Assembly (NCBI GenBank): GCA_964421085.1
Contig: CAYQVO010000002.1
Span: 135,392-199,391 of the forward strand
Direction of reading: 5' to 3'
DNA length: 64,000 nucleotides
Source: CAYQVO01 sp964421085
Lineage (GTDB): Bacteria; Bdellovibrionota_C; UBA2361; CAYQVO01
Shown here: positions 17,333 to 26,611 of the stretch, one piece after another
Layout: the number at the start of each line of letters is the position of its first letter
Numbering within the stretch: position 1 is the first letter of the stretch
Position numbers and translations under genes: made by a program
Notes under the pieces: model-generated
The model's database searches: none
What the model was told of the DNA's origin: nothing
What the model saw: the letters and a program-made list of their open reading frames with translations, nothing else

Positions 17333-18403
17333 AATATCCTCATTCAGCTCTCAGCCATTTTTGCTGTTTTGACCACTGCGTATGCAGAGCCGCCCCGCCC
17401 GGTCATAGGTATTGTGGGTCCGCTATCAGGACAGCTTGCCTTTATGGGGGAAGGGATTCGGAAGGGGATGATGAGCAGTAAAGAACTCACTTCTTCATAT
17501 TCTTTAATCTTTGAGGACAGCAAGGGGAGCGGTACCGATGCGGTGAGTGCCTTCAGGAAACTCGTTGATGTACAGCATCCTGCGCTGGTCCTGGTTGCAG
17601 GCGCCGGCGCTGAGCAGATATCACACATTGTGACATCTGTAGGTCCTCCTGTGGTTTTTACAATTGCATCCGCTTCTGGACTTGCGGATGCCGGTAAAGG
17701 CGCTTTCCGGTATTTCACTAACGCTGATGTGGATGCTCCTGTTCTTGCCGTCCATGCATTCAAAACGCGCGGGTTCAGGAAAATGGCGATAGTGAACCTT
17801 CAGGATCGTTTCTGCATTGATTACGCGCGCGTCTTTGCCGGACAGTTTGAAAAGGAAGGTGGAAAGATTGTCGCTCAGGAAACATTTAACCATGGGGACA
17901 ATGACATCCGTGCGCAGCTTCTGCGTATCAAGAATGCTTCGCCGGATGCCTTGTATCTTGTGGGTCTCGACTTTCAGATTATCGGGCTTGCTGCCCAGGT
18001 AAGACAGCTTGGCCTGAAGCAGCCCCTGCTTGCCATTGGCACAATCGCAACGCGCGAGGCAATAGATAAAGCAGGCGGACTCTTTGAAGGAGTTGAAGTC
18101 ACTGCATTCTGCACAGATGGCCCCGATCCTGAATTCGTAAAAACCTTCAAGGCGGCAAATAACGGCGCTGCTCCTGATTTTTTTGCTGAGCTTGGGGCAG
18201 ACCTTGCAGAAATCGTTTTGAAAGCAAAAGGGAAGGATGCGAAATCATTTGCTGACGGACTTAGATCCCCCGGTTCAATGGATTTAAATGCAGGAAAAGT
18301 AACGGCTGACCCGTCAGGAGAAATGATAATCCCGGCTTGTGTGAAGAAGATTACAGGAGGGAGAATGTTTAATCTTTCGACCGGAAAATACTCTGATTAT
18401 TGA
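17327..18403 (+). CDS. ABC-type branched-chain amino acid/amide-like solute-binding protein
   Basis: A 358-residue exported protein: signal peptide 1-20 (MKNILIQLSAIFAVLTTAYA), then a type 1 periplasmic-binding fold starting IGIVGPLSGQLAFMGEGI. The FxDSKGSGTDAVSAFRKLV and VGLDFQIIGLAAQVRQLG segments are those of the LivK/Peripla_BP_6 family. No permease or ATPase gene is adjacent, so it may serve a transporter encoded elsewhere or act as a sensor. The signal peptide fixes the start despite its being buried in a hairpin. Confidence 0.82.
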   Translation: MKNILIQLSAIFAVLTTAYAEPPRPVIGIVGPLSGQLAFMGEGIRKGMMSSKELTSSYSLIFEDSKGSGTDAVSAFRKLVDVQHPALVLVAGAGAEQISHIVTSVGPPVVFTIASASGLADAGKGAFRYFTNADVDAPVLAVHAFKTRGFRKMAIVNLQDRFCIDYARVFAGQFEKEGGKIVAQETFNHGDNDIRAQLLRIKNASPDALYLVGLDFQIIGLAAQVRQLGLKQPLLAIGTIATREAIDKAGGLFEGVEVTAFCTDGPDPEFVKTFKAANNGAAPDFFAELGADLAEIVLKAKGKDAKSFADGLRSPGSMDLNAGKVTADPSGEMIIPACVKKITGGRMFNLSTGKYSDY

Positions 18404-18913
18404 TCCGGACTCCACCTCCATTTGATCTGCATTATGTTCGGCCTTTTAACCGGATGGACTGGTAATCCCGGCTTTCGCATTGTTGATGTGACGATAATGC
18501 CGGTCATCAGCATTCTGACAGTCGTGGGAATGAGGAGGCCTGGTCCTGCATCAGGGGTCGTCGCTTCCCGCATGTTCATTTCTTTTATCTCTCAGGGGGC
18601 CCGGACTTTTCTCTGCAGCGGGATTACCCTGCACTGCCATTCTGGGCGGCTGGCCCGGCAATCTGCTCCTTCAATCCGTCAGCCAAAGGGGATCTGTGAC
18701 CTCAACTGTGTAAATGGCGAGCGGGCAAGGAACCCGCCCGAGATTCTCCGGTGCTCGGCCGGGGGGTTAAAAAGGGGGGTAAGCCTATGGAGCGTTCTCT
18801 GGTACGTTCAACTTATGAAACGGAAAAGGGACGCAAAGATGGACAACACTGACGAGATAATCAACACGACTGAAACAAATGCAGCAGAGCTTCTTTTGAA
18901 CTTACACTGACAT
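18404..18913 (+). other. 510-base stretch without a convincing gene
   Basis: Open frames exist on both strands, but none has a Shine-Dalgarno, recognisable domain or protein-like composition. It has G-rich runs near 18770-18780 and a weak GCGGG/CCCGC hairpin near 18720-18740. It may be decayed sequence. Confidence 0.5.
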
Positions 18914-20101
18914 CTACTTACCAGGCGTCTTCTCTGCCGGTTGATCTGCTCCTCCCGGCAGATGAGGCGCAGAAGCTGCTGCCATAACCCCCACGGCAAA
19001 CTGCTCAGGAGATAAATCATCCGCCTGCCCGAGTTCATCAAGAATAGCGCCGAATGCAAGAGTTGCTCTGTATCCAGCATGTACCTCGGGCGAATCTCCC
19101 TTCTTAATCGAATCAAAAGCCTTGATGACGTCTCCTTCTTCTATGAACCCCCTCCCTGCAGCTACCGCAATCCGGGCTGCCTCTGCGGAAAGCTCATGTG
19201 AGAATTCGCGGACAATCCGAGCCAGATCGTCTTTCTCATACATCTCTCCTGCTGTTACAAAATGATCATTGGGCCATCTGCCGTAGTAATCCACTGCGTC
19301 TGCAGCTGCTTCAGAAAATCCCTTGATACTTTCCACAGCAGCTGCTCCCGAATTCATTCCCTTGAGGGTCGGCATGCCATTACGGCTCGAGGTCACACCA
19401 ATGAGAATCTGTTCTGGCCTGATTCTGTTGAGCTGCTGCTTCTGATCCATAGTCGCTATGGCAAAGCCATCAGTAAAGTATTCTCCCAGAATTGCCAGGT
19501 ATTCGTCAGCTACTCCTGCCCTTGAAAGGTGCTCTTCGATAATTTTTCGGAAGTCATCCCGTGGGAAAAATGGCTCGCCTGCCTGCACTGATTTTATTGC
19601 CTCGACCCTCAAGCGCACAAACTCGGGGTCATCTGCAGCACTCTGATAGAAGGGCATGAGCTTTTCCTGCGTCTGTTTAATGAAAGCTTTAATAGTCGGG
19701 AAATCACACCCTGTAGGGCTCTCAAAAGGAAGATGCGACAGACTGTCAAGAACAGCGAAAGCCTCTTCATATTCTCCGAGTACGCAGTACCCGGCAGAGG
19801 CTGACTTAATGTCGCGAATCCGACCTTCGAGGGCTTCGAATATCCGATCAGGAGATTCGGTTTCTGAAAGAAACTGAAGCGCTTCTTCATATCTGTAAAA
19901 CGACTGAGCAAGGAAACCATCCACAAGCGGTTTGAGTCCGCAATCACGCCTCCCTGTTACCCTGTGTCTATTACCAAGCAGCTCGCGCAGTTGATGAAGA
20001 TCGGGAAGGCCTTTGCGCATTTCAGGAGGGATCTCCACTTCTCTCAGGACATCGACAAACGTCTCTGCTGCCCCAGCCGGACTCTCGTGTAAGGGATCCA
20101 T
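18914..20101 (-). CDS. hypothetical soluble protein, largely helical
   Basis: A 395-residue protein with a strong AAGGAGG site before ATG 20101 and no signal peptide or membrane helix. The N-terminal half has TPR-like helix pairs (LAQSFYRYEEALQFLSE; YCVLGEYEEAFAVLDSL). The segment at residues 291-333 (DDLARIVREFSHELSAEAA, then GRGFIEEGDVIKAF) has the helix-loop-helix rhythm of the second half of a histone fold. That resemblance is by eye only. The C-terminus ends in a short Pro/Ala/Lys tail. I recognise no family; the protein stands alone downstream of the small gene and preA. Confidence 0.65.
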   Translation of the reverse strand: MDPLHESPAGAAETFVDVLREVEIPPEMRKGLPDLHQLRELLGNRHRVTGRRDCGLKPLVDGFLAQSFYRYEEALQFLSETESPDRIFEALEGRIRDIKSASAGYCVLGEYEEAFAVLDSLSHLPFESPTGCDFPTIKAFIKQTQEKLMPFYQSAADDPEFVRLRVEAIKSVQAGEPFFPRDDFRKIIEEHLSRAGVADEYLAILGEYFTDGFAIATMDQKQQLNRIRPEQILIGVTSSRNGMPTLKGMNSGAAAVESIKGFSEAAADAVDYYGRWPNDHFVTAGEMYEKDDLARIVREFSHELSAEAARIAVAAGRGFIEEGDVIKAFDSIKKGDSPEVHAGYRATLAFGAILDELGQADDLSPEQFAVGVMAAASAPHLPGGADQPAEKTPGK

Positions 20102-20154
20102 GCATCCTCCTTCTGCTCGTTTGATACGGACAAAGACTATTACAGGAGGGGCAG

Positions 20155-20475
20155 CTAAGCAAAAAGATAATTAAGCAGGGAAGATTCAAGGTGTAAACGG
20201 ACAGGGCCTTCTAACGGCAGGTTCACAAACAATATTGAACCGCGATCTTCCATACGCAGGATCTGACATCTAAGGGTCTCAAAATGCCATTGAAGATTGT
20301 CTCGAATTAATCTGAAGTGCTCAAAGATCTCCTGTTTAATTGATAACCTCCTCGGTGATTCCCGGATACGCGTTCCTGAACGCATGGAATATTTTCGAGA
20401 GAAGGATAATGCGGCAGTTTCGAAAAATTTCGCCAATTCAATTAACTGCCGGCATTCACGAAGCGGCTTCTTCAT
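20155..20475 (-). CDS. hypothetical protein translationally coupled to preA
   Basis: The ATG at 20475 overlaps the preA stop as ATGA, giving 106 residues; earlier in-frame Met codons lie inside preA. The protein is basic and helical in its first half (MKKPLRECRQLIELAKFFET...), followed by strands (GSILFVNLPLEGPVRLHLES). I do not recognise it. The coupling implies co-expression with the PreA-like enzyme. Confidence 0.55.
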   Translation of the reverse strand: MKKPLRECRQLIELAKFFETAALSFSRKYSMRSGTRIRESPRRLSIKQEIFEHFRLIRDNLQWHFETLRCQILRMEDRGSILFVNLPLEGPVRLHLESSLLNYLFA

Positions 20476-21683
20476 TCGCCTGACAGCATGGTCATTTCGA
20501 TTGCCCCCTGTGGGCAGACCAGACTGCAAAGCGAGCAGCCATCGCAAAGCTCATGGTCAAAGACTGCGCGCTTTCCCTCGAGCCTGACTGCACCGTAGCC
20601 GCCATCACTGCAGGAGCTTACACAGCGGCCGCATCCAATGCAGAGATCTTCCCGGGCGGGCCGGGGCCGGGATTTTGTTTTGCGATCAAGTTTCTTATGT
20701 GCGGTCAGTTTTGCGAGAGTGCGGCCGCGCATGCTGCCGACAGAGCCGATATTCTTTCGCTCCATGTATGAACGGAGTCCTCGAAGCATTGGCTGCACAA
20801 TCGAAAATCCATCCCACATAACAGCGGTGCAAACTTGAACGACAGTAGCACCGACAAGTATATACTCTATTGCATCTTCAAAATTCGAAATGCCGCCGAT
20901 TCCATGAATCGGCAAATCCACCGCCGAAGCAATCTGCGATACGACCCGAAGACCGATCGGCTTGACCGCCGGACCGGAATATCCTCCATAAGTGGAGAAT
21001 GAGGCAACATCCGGAAGAGGGTTGAAGTTCTCAATATTCACACCCAGAAGGCATTGGACGGTATTGATGGCGGAAATTGCATCTGCTTTTCCTTCCGCAG
21101 CCGCTTTTGCAATATGCCCGATTTCAGTGACGTTAGGCGTGAGCTTGACTATCACAGGAATACCGGTTTGTTCCTTAACACCTTTTGTGATTTCGCGCAC
21201 AAGATCCGCATTCTGTCCAATTGCAGCTCCAATATGCTTTTCAGGCATTCCGTGAGGGCACGAAAAATTCAGCTCAAGAGCATCAGCACCGGCTTTTTCA
21301 AAAGTGAGCGCAATTCTCTGCCAGCTCGAAATCATTGGATCCGCCATTATGCTGGCAATCAGGATTTTCGAGGGGTAATGACGTTTCAGGGAACGGATTT
21401 CCTCTATCCAGTAAGAAGTGTTTCGTTTGCTCAAGAGCTCGATATTTTCAAAACCGATGAGGGAGTTTTTCCGGTTTTTCAATGCCGCGAATCTTGGGGA
21501 GAGGTCCTCTATCACCATGTCATCAGGCGTGATAGTCTTTGTCACAGCAGCTCCCCACCCGGCATCAAAGGCACGACGAATCATTTCTCCGCTTGCCGTG
21601 GGCGGACCTGAGGCGAGAACGAAAGGATTTTCAAAAGTCAAAGAACCGTGACGGACTGAAAGCAGATCATCGGGAGTTCCCAT
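20472..21683 (-). CDS. preA: PreA-like dihydropyrimidine dehydrogenase subunit with 2x[4Fe-4S] domain
   Basis: The start at ATG 21683 gives 403 residues. Residues 1-310 are a dihydroorotate-dehydrogenase-type FMN barrel (NPFVLASGPPTASGEMI, LELNFSCPHGMPE, IVKLTPNVTEI, GIGGISNFEDAIEYILVGA). The C-terminus carries a two-cluster ferredoxin (CIGCGRCVSSC, CDGCSLCSLVCPQGAI). In E. coli PreA pairs with PreT to reduce uracil/thymine with NADH. Here no preT is adjacent; a short unknown gene is coupled instead. The true substrate is therefore uncertain, and PreA-like proteins of unknown role are common. Confidence 0.82.
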   Translation of the reverse strand: MGTPDDLLSVRHGSLTFENPFVLASGPPTASGEMIRRAFDAGWGAAVTKTITPDDMVIEDLSPRFAALKNRKNSLIGFENIELLSKRNTSYWIEEIRSLKRHYPSKILIASIMADPMISSWQRIALTFEKAGADALELNFSCPHGMPEKHIGAAIGQNADLVREITKGVKEQTGIPVIVKLTPNVTEIGHIAKAAAEGKADAISAINTVQCLLGVNIENFNPLPDVASFSTYGGYSGPAVKPIGLRVVSQIASAVDLPIHGIGGISNFEDAIEYILVGATVVQVCTAVMWDGFSIVQPMLRGLRSYMERKNIGSVGSMRGRTLAKLTAHKKLDRKTKSRPRPAREDLCIGCGRCVSSCSDGGYGAVRLEGKRAVFDHELCDGCSLCSLVCPQGAIEMTMLSGE

Positions 21684-22077
21684 AGTGAATTGCCTTTTTC
21701 CTGAGAGTATGCGGCGAAAGAGGGTCAGATAGAAAGAGAAATTCGAGCTTCTCGTTAGTAAACAATCGACATCACGACAGAAATCAAGCCGCCTTTTGAC
21801 AACTCTGTTTTCGAGAATGACCTCCCCATGCACATTCCCGCCATCAGATCGCCCTTGATAGACCGACTGCCTGCACAACATTGTCGTATCCGTCTTCTCC
21901 TGCCCATGTTTCCGGGGGGAGGCCGGCCCTTCTTTAATGACTCAATGAAATCGGGGGAGGATCACTGAGCAACTTACCCCTTCCCCGGCAGGCGAGGAAG
22001 CCGCTGTTGTACTGAAATTGATGTCATTTGAGTTCCTTGCCGCCTTTGTATAATTTAATCTGATGGGCAGGAATTCG
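21684..22077 (+). other. 394-base divergent intergenic region preA/yggS
   Basis: It holds the presumed promoters of the two divergent genes. On the minus strand the frame of preA stays open upstream to 21881, but that part is not conserved. On the plus strand a consensus -10 lies just ahead of yggS. Nothing else is recognised. Confidence 0.5.
22049..22054 (+). promoter_or_regulatory. consensus -10 element of the yggS promoter
   Basis: A perfect TATAAT is found 24 bases ahead of the chosen yggS start. No good -35 lies at 17 bases; TTGAGT at 22029-22034 is at only 14. The predicted transcription start near 22061 argues against the earlier ATG at 22063, which would be almost leaderless. Confidence 0.5.
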
Positions 22078-22782
22078 ATGAAGCAGAGACTATCGGCGAT
22101 CGAAAAAAAGATCGCCGCAGCCCGAGCGCGCAGTCCCCGCTCTTCTCCAGTCGTCCGCCTTCTTGCCGTTTCAAAGCACCAGCCTGTGGAAAAAATGCGG
22201 TATCTCGAAAGCATCCTTCTGGAACGGGGCGACGTGCCGTATTTCGGGGAAAGTTACGTTCAGGAGCTTCGCGAGAAACGCCCCGTCATGGAACAGAGCC
22301 GGTTCCATCTGATTGGACGGCTCCAGAAAAACAAAGTCAGGGATGCCGTGCGTTATGCTGATCTCATTGAATCAGTCGATTCACTGGAGCTTGCCGCAAA
22401 AATCAATGATGAGGCGCTGAAGCAGGGCAGAAAAATCGACATCTTTGTGGAGGTAAATATCTCCAACGATGAGCAGAAGGCCGGATTCGATCAGTCCCGG
22501 GCGGGAGACTTTGTGGCAAAGATTGCCGCATCTTTCTCCTGTCTGAGTATAAAAGGTCTGATGACGGTGCTCATGCTTTACGGCGACGAGGAAGCCTCGA
22601 GAAGAGATTATGCAATGCTTCGTGAGCTGCGTGACGGCCTTATGACCGACGGGCGTATGCGTGATGTGCTTAAAACCGATTCGCTTGAACTGAGCATGGG
22701 GATGTCGGATGATTACGATGTCGCAGTTGAAGAAGGAGCAACTGAAGTGCGAATCGGCACCGCGCTTTTTGGGCCGAGATGA
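22078..22782 (+). CDS. yggS: YggS/PROSC-family pyridoxal-phosphate homeostasis protein
   Basis: The start ATG 22078 has GCAGGA at the right distance, giving 234 residues; ATG 22063 in the same frame is the alternative. The protein is the single-domain alanine-racemase-like barrel of COG0325: LLAVSKHQPVEKM contains the PLP-binding lysine, FGESYVQEL and FHLIGRLQKNKVRD follow, and LSMGMSDDYDVAVEEGATEVRIGTALFG closes it. It buffers PLP and has no known catalytic activity. The genes yggT and fmdB follow on the same strand, and the yggS-yggT pairing is common in bacteria. Confidence 0.95.
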   Translation: MKQRLSAIEKKIAAARARSPRSSPVVRLLAVSKHQPVEKMRYLESILLERGDVPYFGESYVQELREKRPVMEQSRFHLIGRLQKNKVRDAVRYADLIESVDSLELAAKINDEALKQGRKIDIFVEVNISNDEQKAGFDQSRAGDFVAKIAASFSCLSIKGLMTVLMLYGDEEASRRDYAMLRELRDGLMTDGRMRDVLKTDSLELSMGMSDDYDVAVEEGATEVRIGTALFGPR

Positions 22783-22812
22783 GAGGGATCTTTTGGTATC
22801 TGGAGCAATCAT

Positions 22813-23139
22813 ATGTTAATCATCGGAAACTTCTTATTCGCCATTGCCATGGTCTTTCAAGTGATCTTCACTTTCCTGACATGGCTGATAGTCATCCAGG
22901 CCCTGCTCTCCTGGGTGAACCCGGATCCATACAATCCAATTGTCCGGATTCTTCACGCATCAACTGCTCCGATCTACCGATTCACGAGGAAAATCCTCCC
23001 CGGGACGGTATACGGCCAGATAGACTTCAGCCCGATGATTGTGCTCGTCGCACTGATATTCCTCAGCTATTTTCTTCCGCAGCTTCTTATCGAATATGCG
23101 GGATGGTTCAAGGCTGGTTCTTTGCCGCCAAATCTGTAA
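22813..23139 (+). CDS. yggT: YggT-family membrane protein
   Basis: A 108-residue protein with two hydrophobic segments and the family motif ALLSWVNPDPYNPIVRILHASTAPIYRFTRKILP between them. YggT proteins are inner-membrane and implicated in osmotic or division-linked functions; the exact role is open. It lies 30 bases after yggS. Confidence 0.92.
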   Translation: MLIIGNFLFAIAMVFQVIFTFLTWLIVIQALLSWVNPDPYNPIVRILHASTAPIYRFTRKILPGTVYGQIDFSPMIVLVALIFLSYFLPQLLIEYAGWFKAGSLPPNL

Positions 23140-23246
23140 ACTTGACTAAAATCCCATTCGTGATTAGCTGGTTCCTTATTGAACAAATAAGAGGTTTGTG
23201 TTGCGCGCCTTGTGCAGCGTTTTTTGGAGGCAAAAAAGTAGTATAA

Positions 23247-23582
23247 ATGGCCATTTACGAGTATGAATGCCCCGTGTGCGGGCAGTTTGAAGTGTTCCAG
23301 AGGATGTCCGAACCTCCTCTCAGTGCGTGTCCTCAATGCGCAAAGAACGGAAAAGAAAGCAGAGTCCAGAGGCTTATTTCAGCGTCGGCTTTCGTATTAA
23401 AAGGCGGCGGCTGGTACAAGACTGATTACGCTTCGAGTTCCAGTTCGAGTTCAAACGGCCATCACCATTCTCATTCTAAGCCGGCGGAAGGCAGCCCGGA
23501 CACAGAAGGCGGTAAAAAAGAAGAATCAAAGCCGGAGAGCAAAAGCAGCGAAACAAAGACCGCGACCGCATCTGCTGATTAG
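23247..23582 (+). CDS. FmdB-family zinc-ribbon protein
   Basis: A 111-residue protein. The N-terminal MAIYEYECPVCG with a second CxxC (CPQC) forms the FmdB-type zinc ribbon. The remainder is a Ser-, His- and Lys/Glu-rich low-complexity tail (runs of Ser near 66-73, HHHSH after them). FmdB was named as a putative regulator of formamidase genes; most members have no tested function. TGGAGG lies upstream of ATG 23247. Its stop overlaps by four bases with the stop of the convergent aroF. Confidence 0.88.
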   Translation: MAIYEYECPVCGQFEVFQRMSEPPLSACPQCAKNGKESRVQRLISASAFVLKGGGWYKTDYASSSSSSSNGHHHSHSKPAEGSPDTEGGKKEESKPESKSSETKTATASAD

Positions 23583-24649
23583 TCGTCGCCCTGTTTATTA
23601 TCCTCGTGTCCCTGTTTTTCGGATGGCCCGCTCAATGAGCTCCCTCCTGCCGTCAAAGCCTGGACAGCCCGTCCTTTCCGGATAAGCGCCCCTGCTTCCT
23701 CGAAGTTGAGCGTCTGATCCCCGTCTGATGTCGCTTTCTCCGGTTCCGGATGCACTTCAAAAAGCAGTCCATCGGCGCCTGCTACAATCGCCGCAAGACC
23801 GGTCGGTTCGACAAAGCGCCGGATTCCTGTGCCGTGAGACGGGTCGACGATGACAGGGAGATGACTTTTCTCTTTAAGAAGCGGGATTGCGTTAATGTCG
23901 AGAGTATTCCGGTATGAAGTCTCGAAGCTCCGGATCCCCCGTTCACACAGAAGAATCTTTTCGTTTCCGTTCGAGAATACATACTCGGCGGACTGCAGAA
24001 GCTCGTCGATTGTTCCGGATATGCCCCGCTTTATCAGCACCGGCTTGTCGACCTTTCCAAGCTCGGCGAGGAGATTGAAATTCTGTGAGTTGCGGGCCCC
24101 AACCTGATATATGTCCACAAAGGGATACATTTCCTCTATCTGGGAAATTTCGAGCACCTCGGAAATTACCTTCATCCTGAATTTGGACGCCTCCGCATGA
24201 AGACACTTCAGAGCGTCGATGCCTCCGCCCCGGAACGCATAAGGAGACGTGCGCGGCTTGAACGCGCCGCCTCTGACTATCTGAACTCCCTGATCGTGCA
24301 GGAATTCAACTATTCGTGCCGTTACGCGTTCTTCCTCTATCGAGCACGGTCCCGCTATGAACTGGACACACCCAGCCTGAACTTTCACGTCGTCTCCGAG
24401 ATCGATGACAGTCGGAGACACCTTCCACTTTTTCGACACGAGCTTGTACGCGTCCGACACCTGATGAACATCGCGGACACCCGGCATGTGTCCTATCCTT
24501 CTTATGTCAATCTCGCGGGCGCCGATTGCAATTAGATAGTGGCCGGTATGAGTGCGAACCTCGGTGGTCCTGTACCGCTCGGACGAAAGAAGCGCTTCGA
24601 CACCGTGCTTCTGAGCGGAGGATATGGAAAGATCAAGGGTGATAATCAT
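23579..24649 (-). CDS. aroF: DAHP synthase, type I-beta with N-terminal regulatory domain
   Basis: The ATG at 24649 overlaps the trpA stop as ATGA. The 356-residue protein condenses PEP and erythrose-4-phosphate to DAHP, the entry to aromatic synthesis. An N-terminal ferredoxin-like domain (about 1-70) precedes the barrel, which has FIAGPCSIE, GGAFKPRTSPYAFRG, LIKRG and VIVDPSHGTG. This layout is that of the Thermotoga/Bacillus-type enzymes, where the N-domain gives feedback control by Tyr/Phe. It is the last gene of the trp operon, so chorismate entry and Trp synthesis share one attenuator. Confidence 0.93.
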   Translation of the reverse strand: MIITLDLSISSAQKHGVEALLSSERYRTTEVRTHTGHYLIAIGAREIDIRRIGHMPGVRDVHQVSDAYKLVSKKWKVSPTVIDLGDDVKVQAGCVQFIAGPCSIEEERVTARIVEFLHDQGVQIVRGGAFKPRTSPYAFRGGGIDALKCLHAEASKFRMKVISEVLEISQIEEMYPFVDIYQVGARNSQNFNLLAELGKVDKPVLIKRGISGTIDELLQSAEYVFSNGNEKILLCERGIRSFETSYRNTLDINAIPLLKEKSHLPVIVDPSHGTGIRRFVEPTGLAAIVAGADGLLFEVHPEPEKATSDGDQTLNFEEAGALIRKGRAVQALTAGGSSLSGPSEKQGHEDNKQGDD

Positions 24650-25419
24650 TCTCGAATGCCTGCCACGAATTGCCGCGCTGCAGTGCGCACATCCTTCGCG
24701 CCGCCGACGGCCTTTATGAACGCACTGCCGATTACCGCGCCTGAAAGCGCAGTGCATACCTCCTCAAAGGCTTTCCGATCGGAAATCCCGAATCCCACAA
24801 GCACAGGGTTGGTGAGACCAAGGCCCGCGAGCCTCCTGAAATAGGCCCTTCTTGTTTCGTTTACATTGAGGGTCGCGCCTGTAATTGCGGATGAGGATAC
24901 AGCGTAAAGAAATCCCTTCGAGAGAGAGTCAAGCATACGTACTCTTTCATCCGGAGTAAGCGGGGTCACAAGGAAGATGACGGTTATGCCCGTCTTTTCC
25001 GCGAGAGGTTTCACCTGTTCGAGATATTCTTCAGGCGGCAGGTCGGGAAGTATCACACCGTCAACTCCGACCCTTTCCGCATCCTTGAAAAAGCGTGCGA
25101 TCCCGTACTGAAGCACCGGGTTGATGTATCCCATAAGCACAACAGGAATCTTCACCCGCGGTCTGCACACAGCCAGCTGCCCGAAAAGAACTTCAAGAGA
25201 CATGCCGTTTTTCAGAGCCTGCATGCTGCTATCCTGGATTACAGGGCCGTCCGCCACAGGATCGGAAAAAGGCATGCCGATCTCTACGAGGTCGACACCC
25301 GCTGAATCGAGCGCTTCGAGAATTTCCGGAGTGTCATCAAGCGAAGGATATCCGGCCGTAAAAAAAACAGAGAGAACGTTTTTTTTCTTTCTGCGGAAAA
25401 GTTCATCAATGCGGTTCAT
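24646..25419 (-). CDS. trpA: tryptophan synthase alpha subunit
   Basis: The start ATG 25419 lies one base after the trpB stop, with AGAGGA upstream; an in-frame ATG at 25440 is less likely. The 257-residue barrel has FFTAGYPSLDDT, LVEIGMPFSDPVADGPVIQ (catalytic Glu) and GVILPDLPPEE (catalytic Asp). It cleaves indole-3-glycerol phosphate and passes indole to TrpB. It ends in ATGA overlap with aroF. Confidence 0.97.
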   Translation of the reverse strand: MNRIDELFRRKKKNVLSVFFTAGYPSLDDTPEILEALDSAGVDLVEIGMPFSDPVADGPVIQDSSMQALKNGMSLEVLFGQLAVCRPRVKIPVVLMGYINPVLQYGIARFFKDAERVGVDGVILPDLPPEEYLEQVKPLAEKTGITVIFLVTPLTPDERVRMLDSLSKGFLYAVSSSAITGATLNVNETRRAYFRRLAGLGLTNPVLVGFGISDRKAFEEVCTALSGAVIGSAFIKAVGGAKDVRTAARQFVAGIRE

Positions 25420-25420
25420 G

Positions 25421-26611
25421 TCAAAGTCCTCTCTCTTCAATGCTCTTAATGTATGCAGCCATGTCCTTGTCGCCTCTCCCTGAGATATTCACCACAACCG
25501 TATCGCCCGGGCGGGCTTCCAGCTTTTCAAGACAGGCAACGGCATGCGCCGACTCGAGAGCCGGAATTATCCCTTCGAGCCGGGAGAGCAGAAACGCTCC
25601 CTCAAGCGCATCGTCGTCAGTAACACTCGTGTATTTTACTCTTCCTGTCCTCGCGAGATGGGAGTGCTGCGGCCCGACTCCCGGGTAGTCGAGACCCGCG
25701 GAGAGAGAGTGCGCCTCCTCGACCTGCCCGTCTTTTGTCTGAAGCAGAAGCGTTCTGCTTCCATGAAGAATTCCCGGAGTTCCAAGCGCAATCGTGGCAG
25801 CGGACTTTCCGCTCGAAATGCCGTGACCGGCGGCCTCGATTCCCACCAGCTTTACCGACGTGTCGTAAAGGAAGGGATGGAATATCCCCATTGAATTGCT
25901 TCCGCCGCCTACGCATGCAAGAACGTAGTCGGGAAGCTCGCGCCCTTCTTTCTTCAGGAGCTGTTCCCTGACTTCCCGGCCTGTCACCTCCTGAAATCTC
26001 CTGACCATATCGGGGAACGGGTGTGGGCCTACTACAGAGCCTATGATGTAGTGGGTTGAGTCCGCGTTTGCAATCCAGTCGCGCATCGCTTCGTTTGTCG
26101 CGTCCTTAAGTGTCTGCGAACCGGAATAAACAGGTACGACAGAGGCGCCAAGCATCCTCATGCGCATGACGTTCGGGTTCTGTCTTTCGACATCGACAGC
26201 TCCCATGTAGACAACGCACTCAAGTCCCTTCAGTGCGCATACGGTGGCAGTCGCCACGCCGTGCTGGCCCGCACCGGTCTCGGCGATGATCCGCTTCTTG
26301 CCGAGTCGCTTCGCAAGAAGTATCTGTCCAATCGTGTTGTTTATCTTGTGCGCGCCGGTGTGAAGAAGGTCTTCCCTTTTCAGGTAAACCTTGAAACCGT
26401 ACTTTGCCGAGAGGCGTTCAGCATGAAAGAGAGGCGTGGGTCTTCCGGCATATTCGGAAAGAAGTCCCTGAAATTCGGCCTGAAAGCCGGGATCCGCGAT
26501 TATGGAGAGATACCTTTTCTGCAGCTCTTCTATGTTGGGCTGAAGCATTTCTGGGATGAATGCTCCTCCAAACTCTCCAAAATAGCCTCTGGAATCGGAA
26601 TCATAATTCAT
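25421..26611 (-). CDS. trpB: tryptophan synthase beta subunit
   Basis: A 396-residue PLP enzyme. LKREDLLHTGAHKINN contains the PLP lysine, GAGQHG follows, and CVGGGSNSMGIF binds the phosphate. It joins indole and serine to give Trp. It overlaps trpF by four bases (ATGA), with 26608-26611 shared. Confidence 0.98.
   Translation of the reverse strand: MNYDSDSRGYFGEFGGAFIPEMLQPNIEELQKRYLSIIADPGFQAEFQGLLSEYAGRPTPLFHAERLSAKYGFKVYLKREDLLHTGAHKINNTIGQILLAKRLGKKRIIAETGAGQHGVATATVCALKGLECVVYMGAVDVERQNPNVMRMRMLGASVVPVYSGSQTLKDATNEAMRDWIANADSTHYIIGSVVGPHPFPDMVRRFQEVTGREVREQLLKKEGRELPDYVLACVGGGSNSMGIFHPFLYDTSVKLVGIEAAGHGISSGKSAATIALGTPGILHGSRTLLLQTKDGQVEEAHSLSAGLDYPGVGPQHSHLARTGRVKYTSVTDDDALEGAFLLSRLEGIIPALESAHAVACLEKLEARPGDTVVVNISGRGDKDMAAYIKSIEERGL

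Noticed and set aside
18828..18838. GGGACGCAAAG, the core string of c-di-GMP-I (GEMM) riboswitches
   Set aside because: The upstream CACAGGGCAAACC arm and the downstream tetraloop-receptor stem are missing, and no gene follows within a suitable distance.
18422..18910. 162-codon plus-strand frame
   Set aside because: No ribosome site, G-rich low-quality translation and no domain; treated as non-coding.
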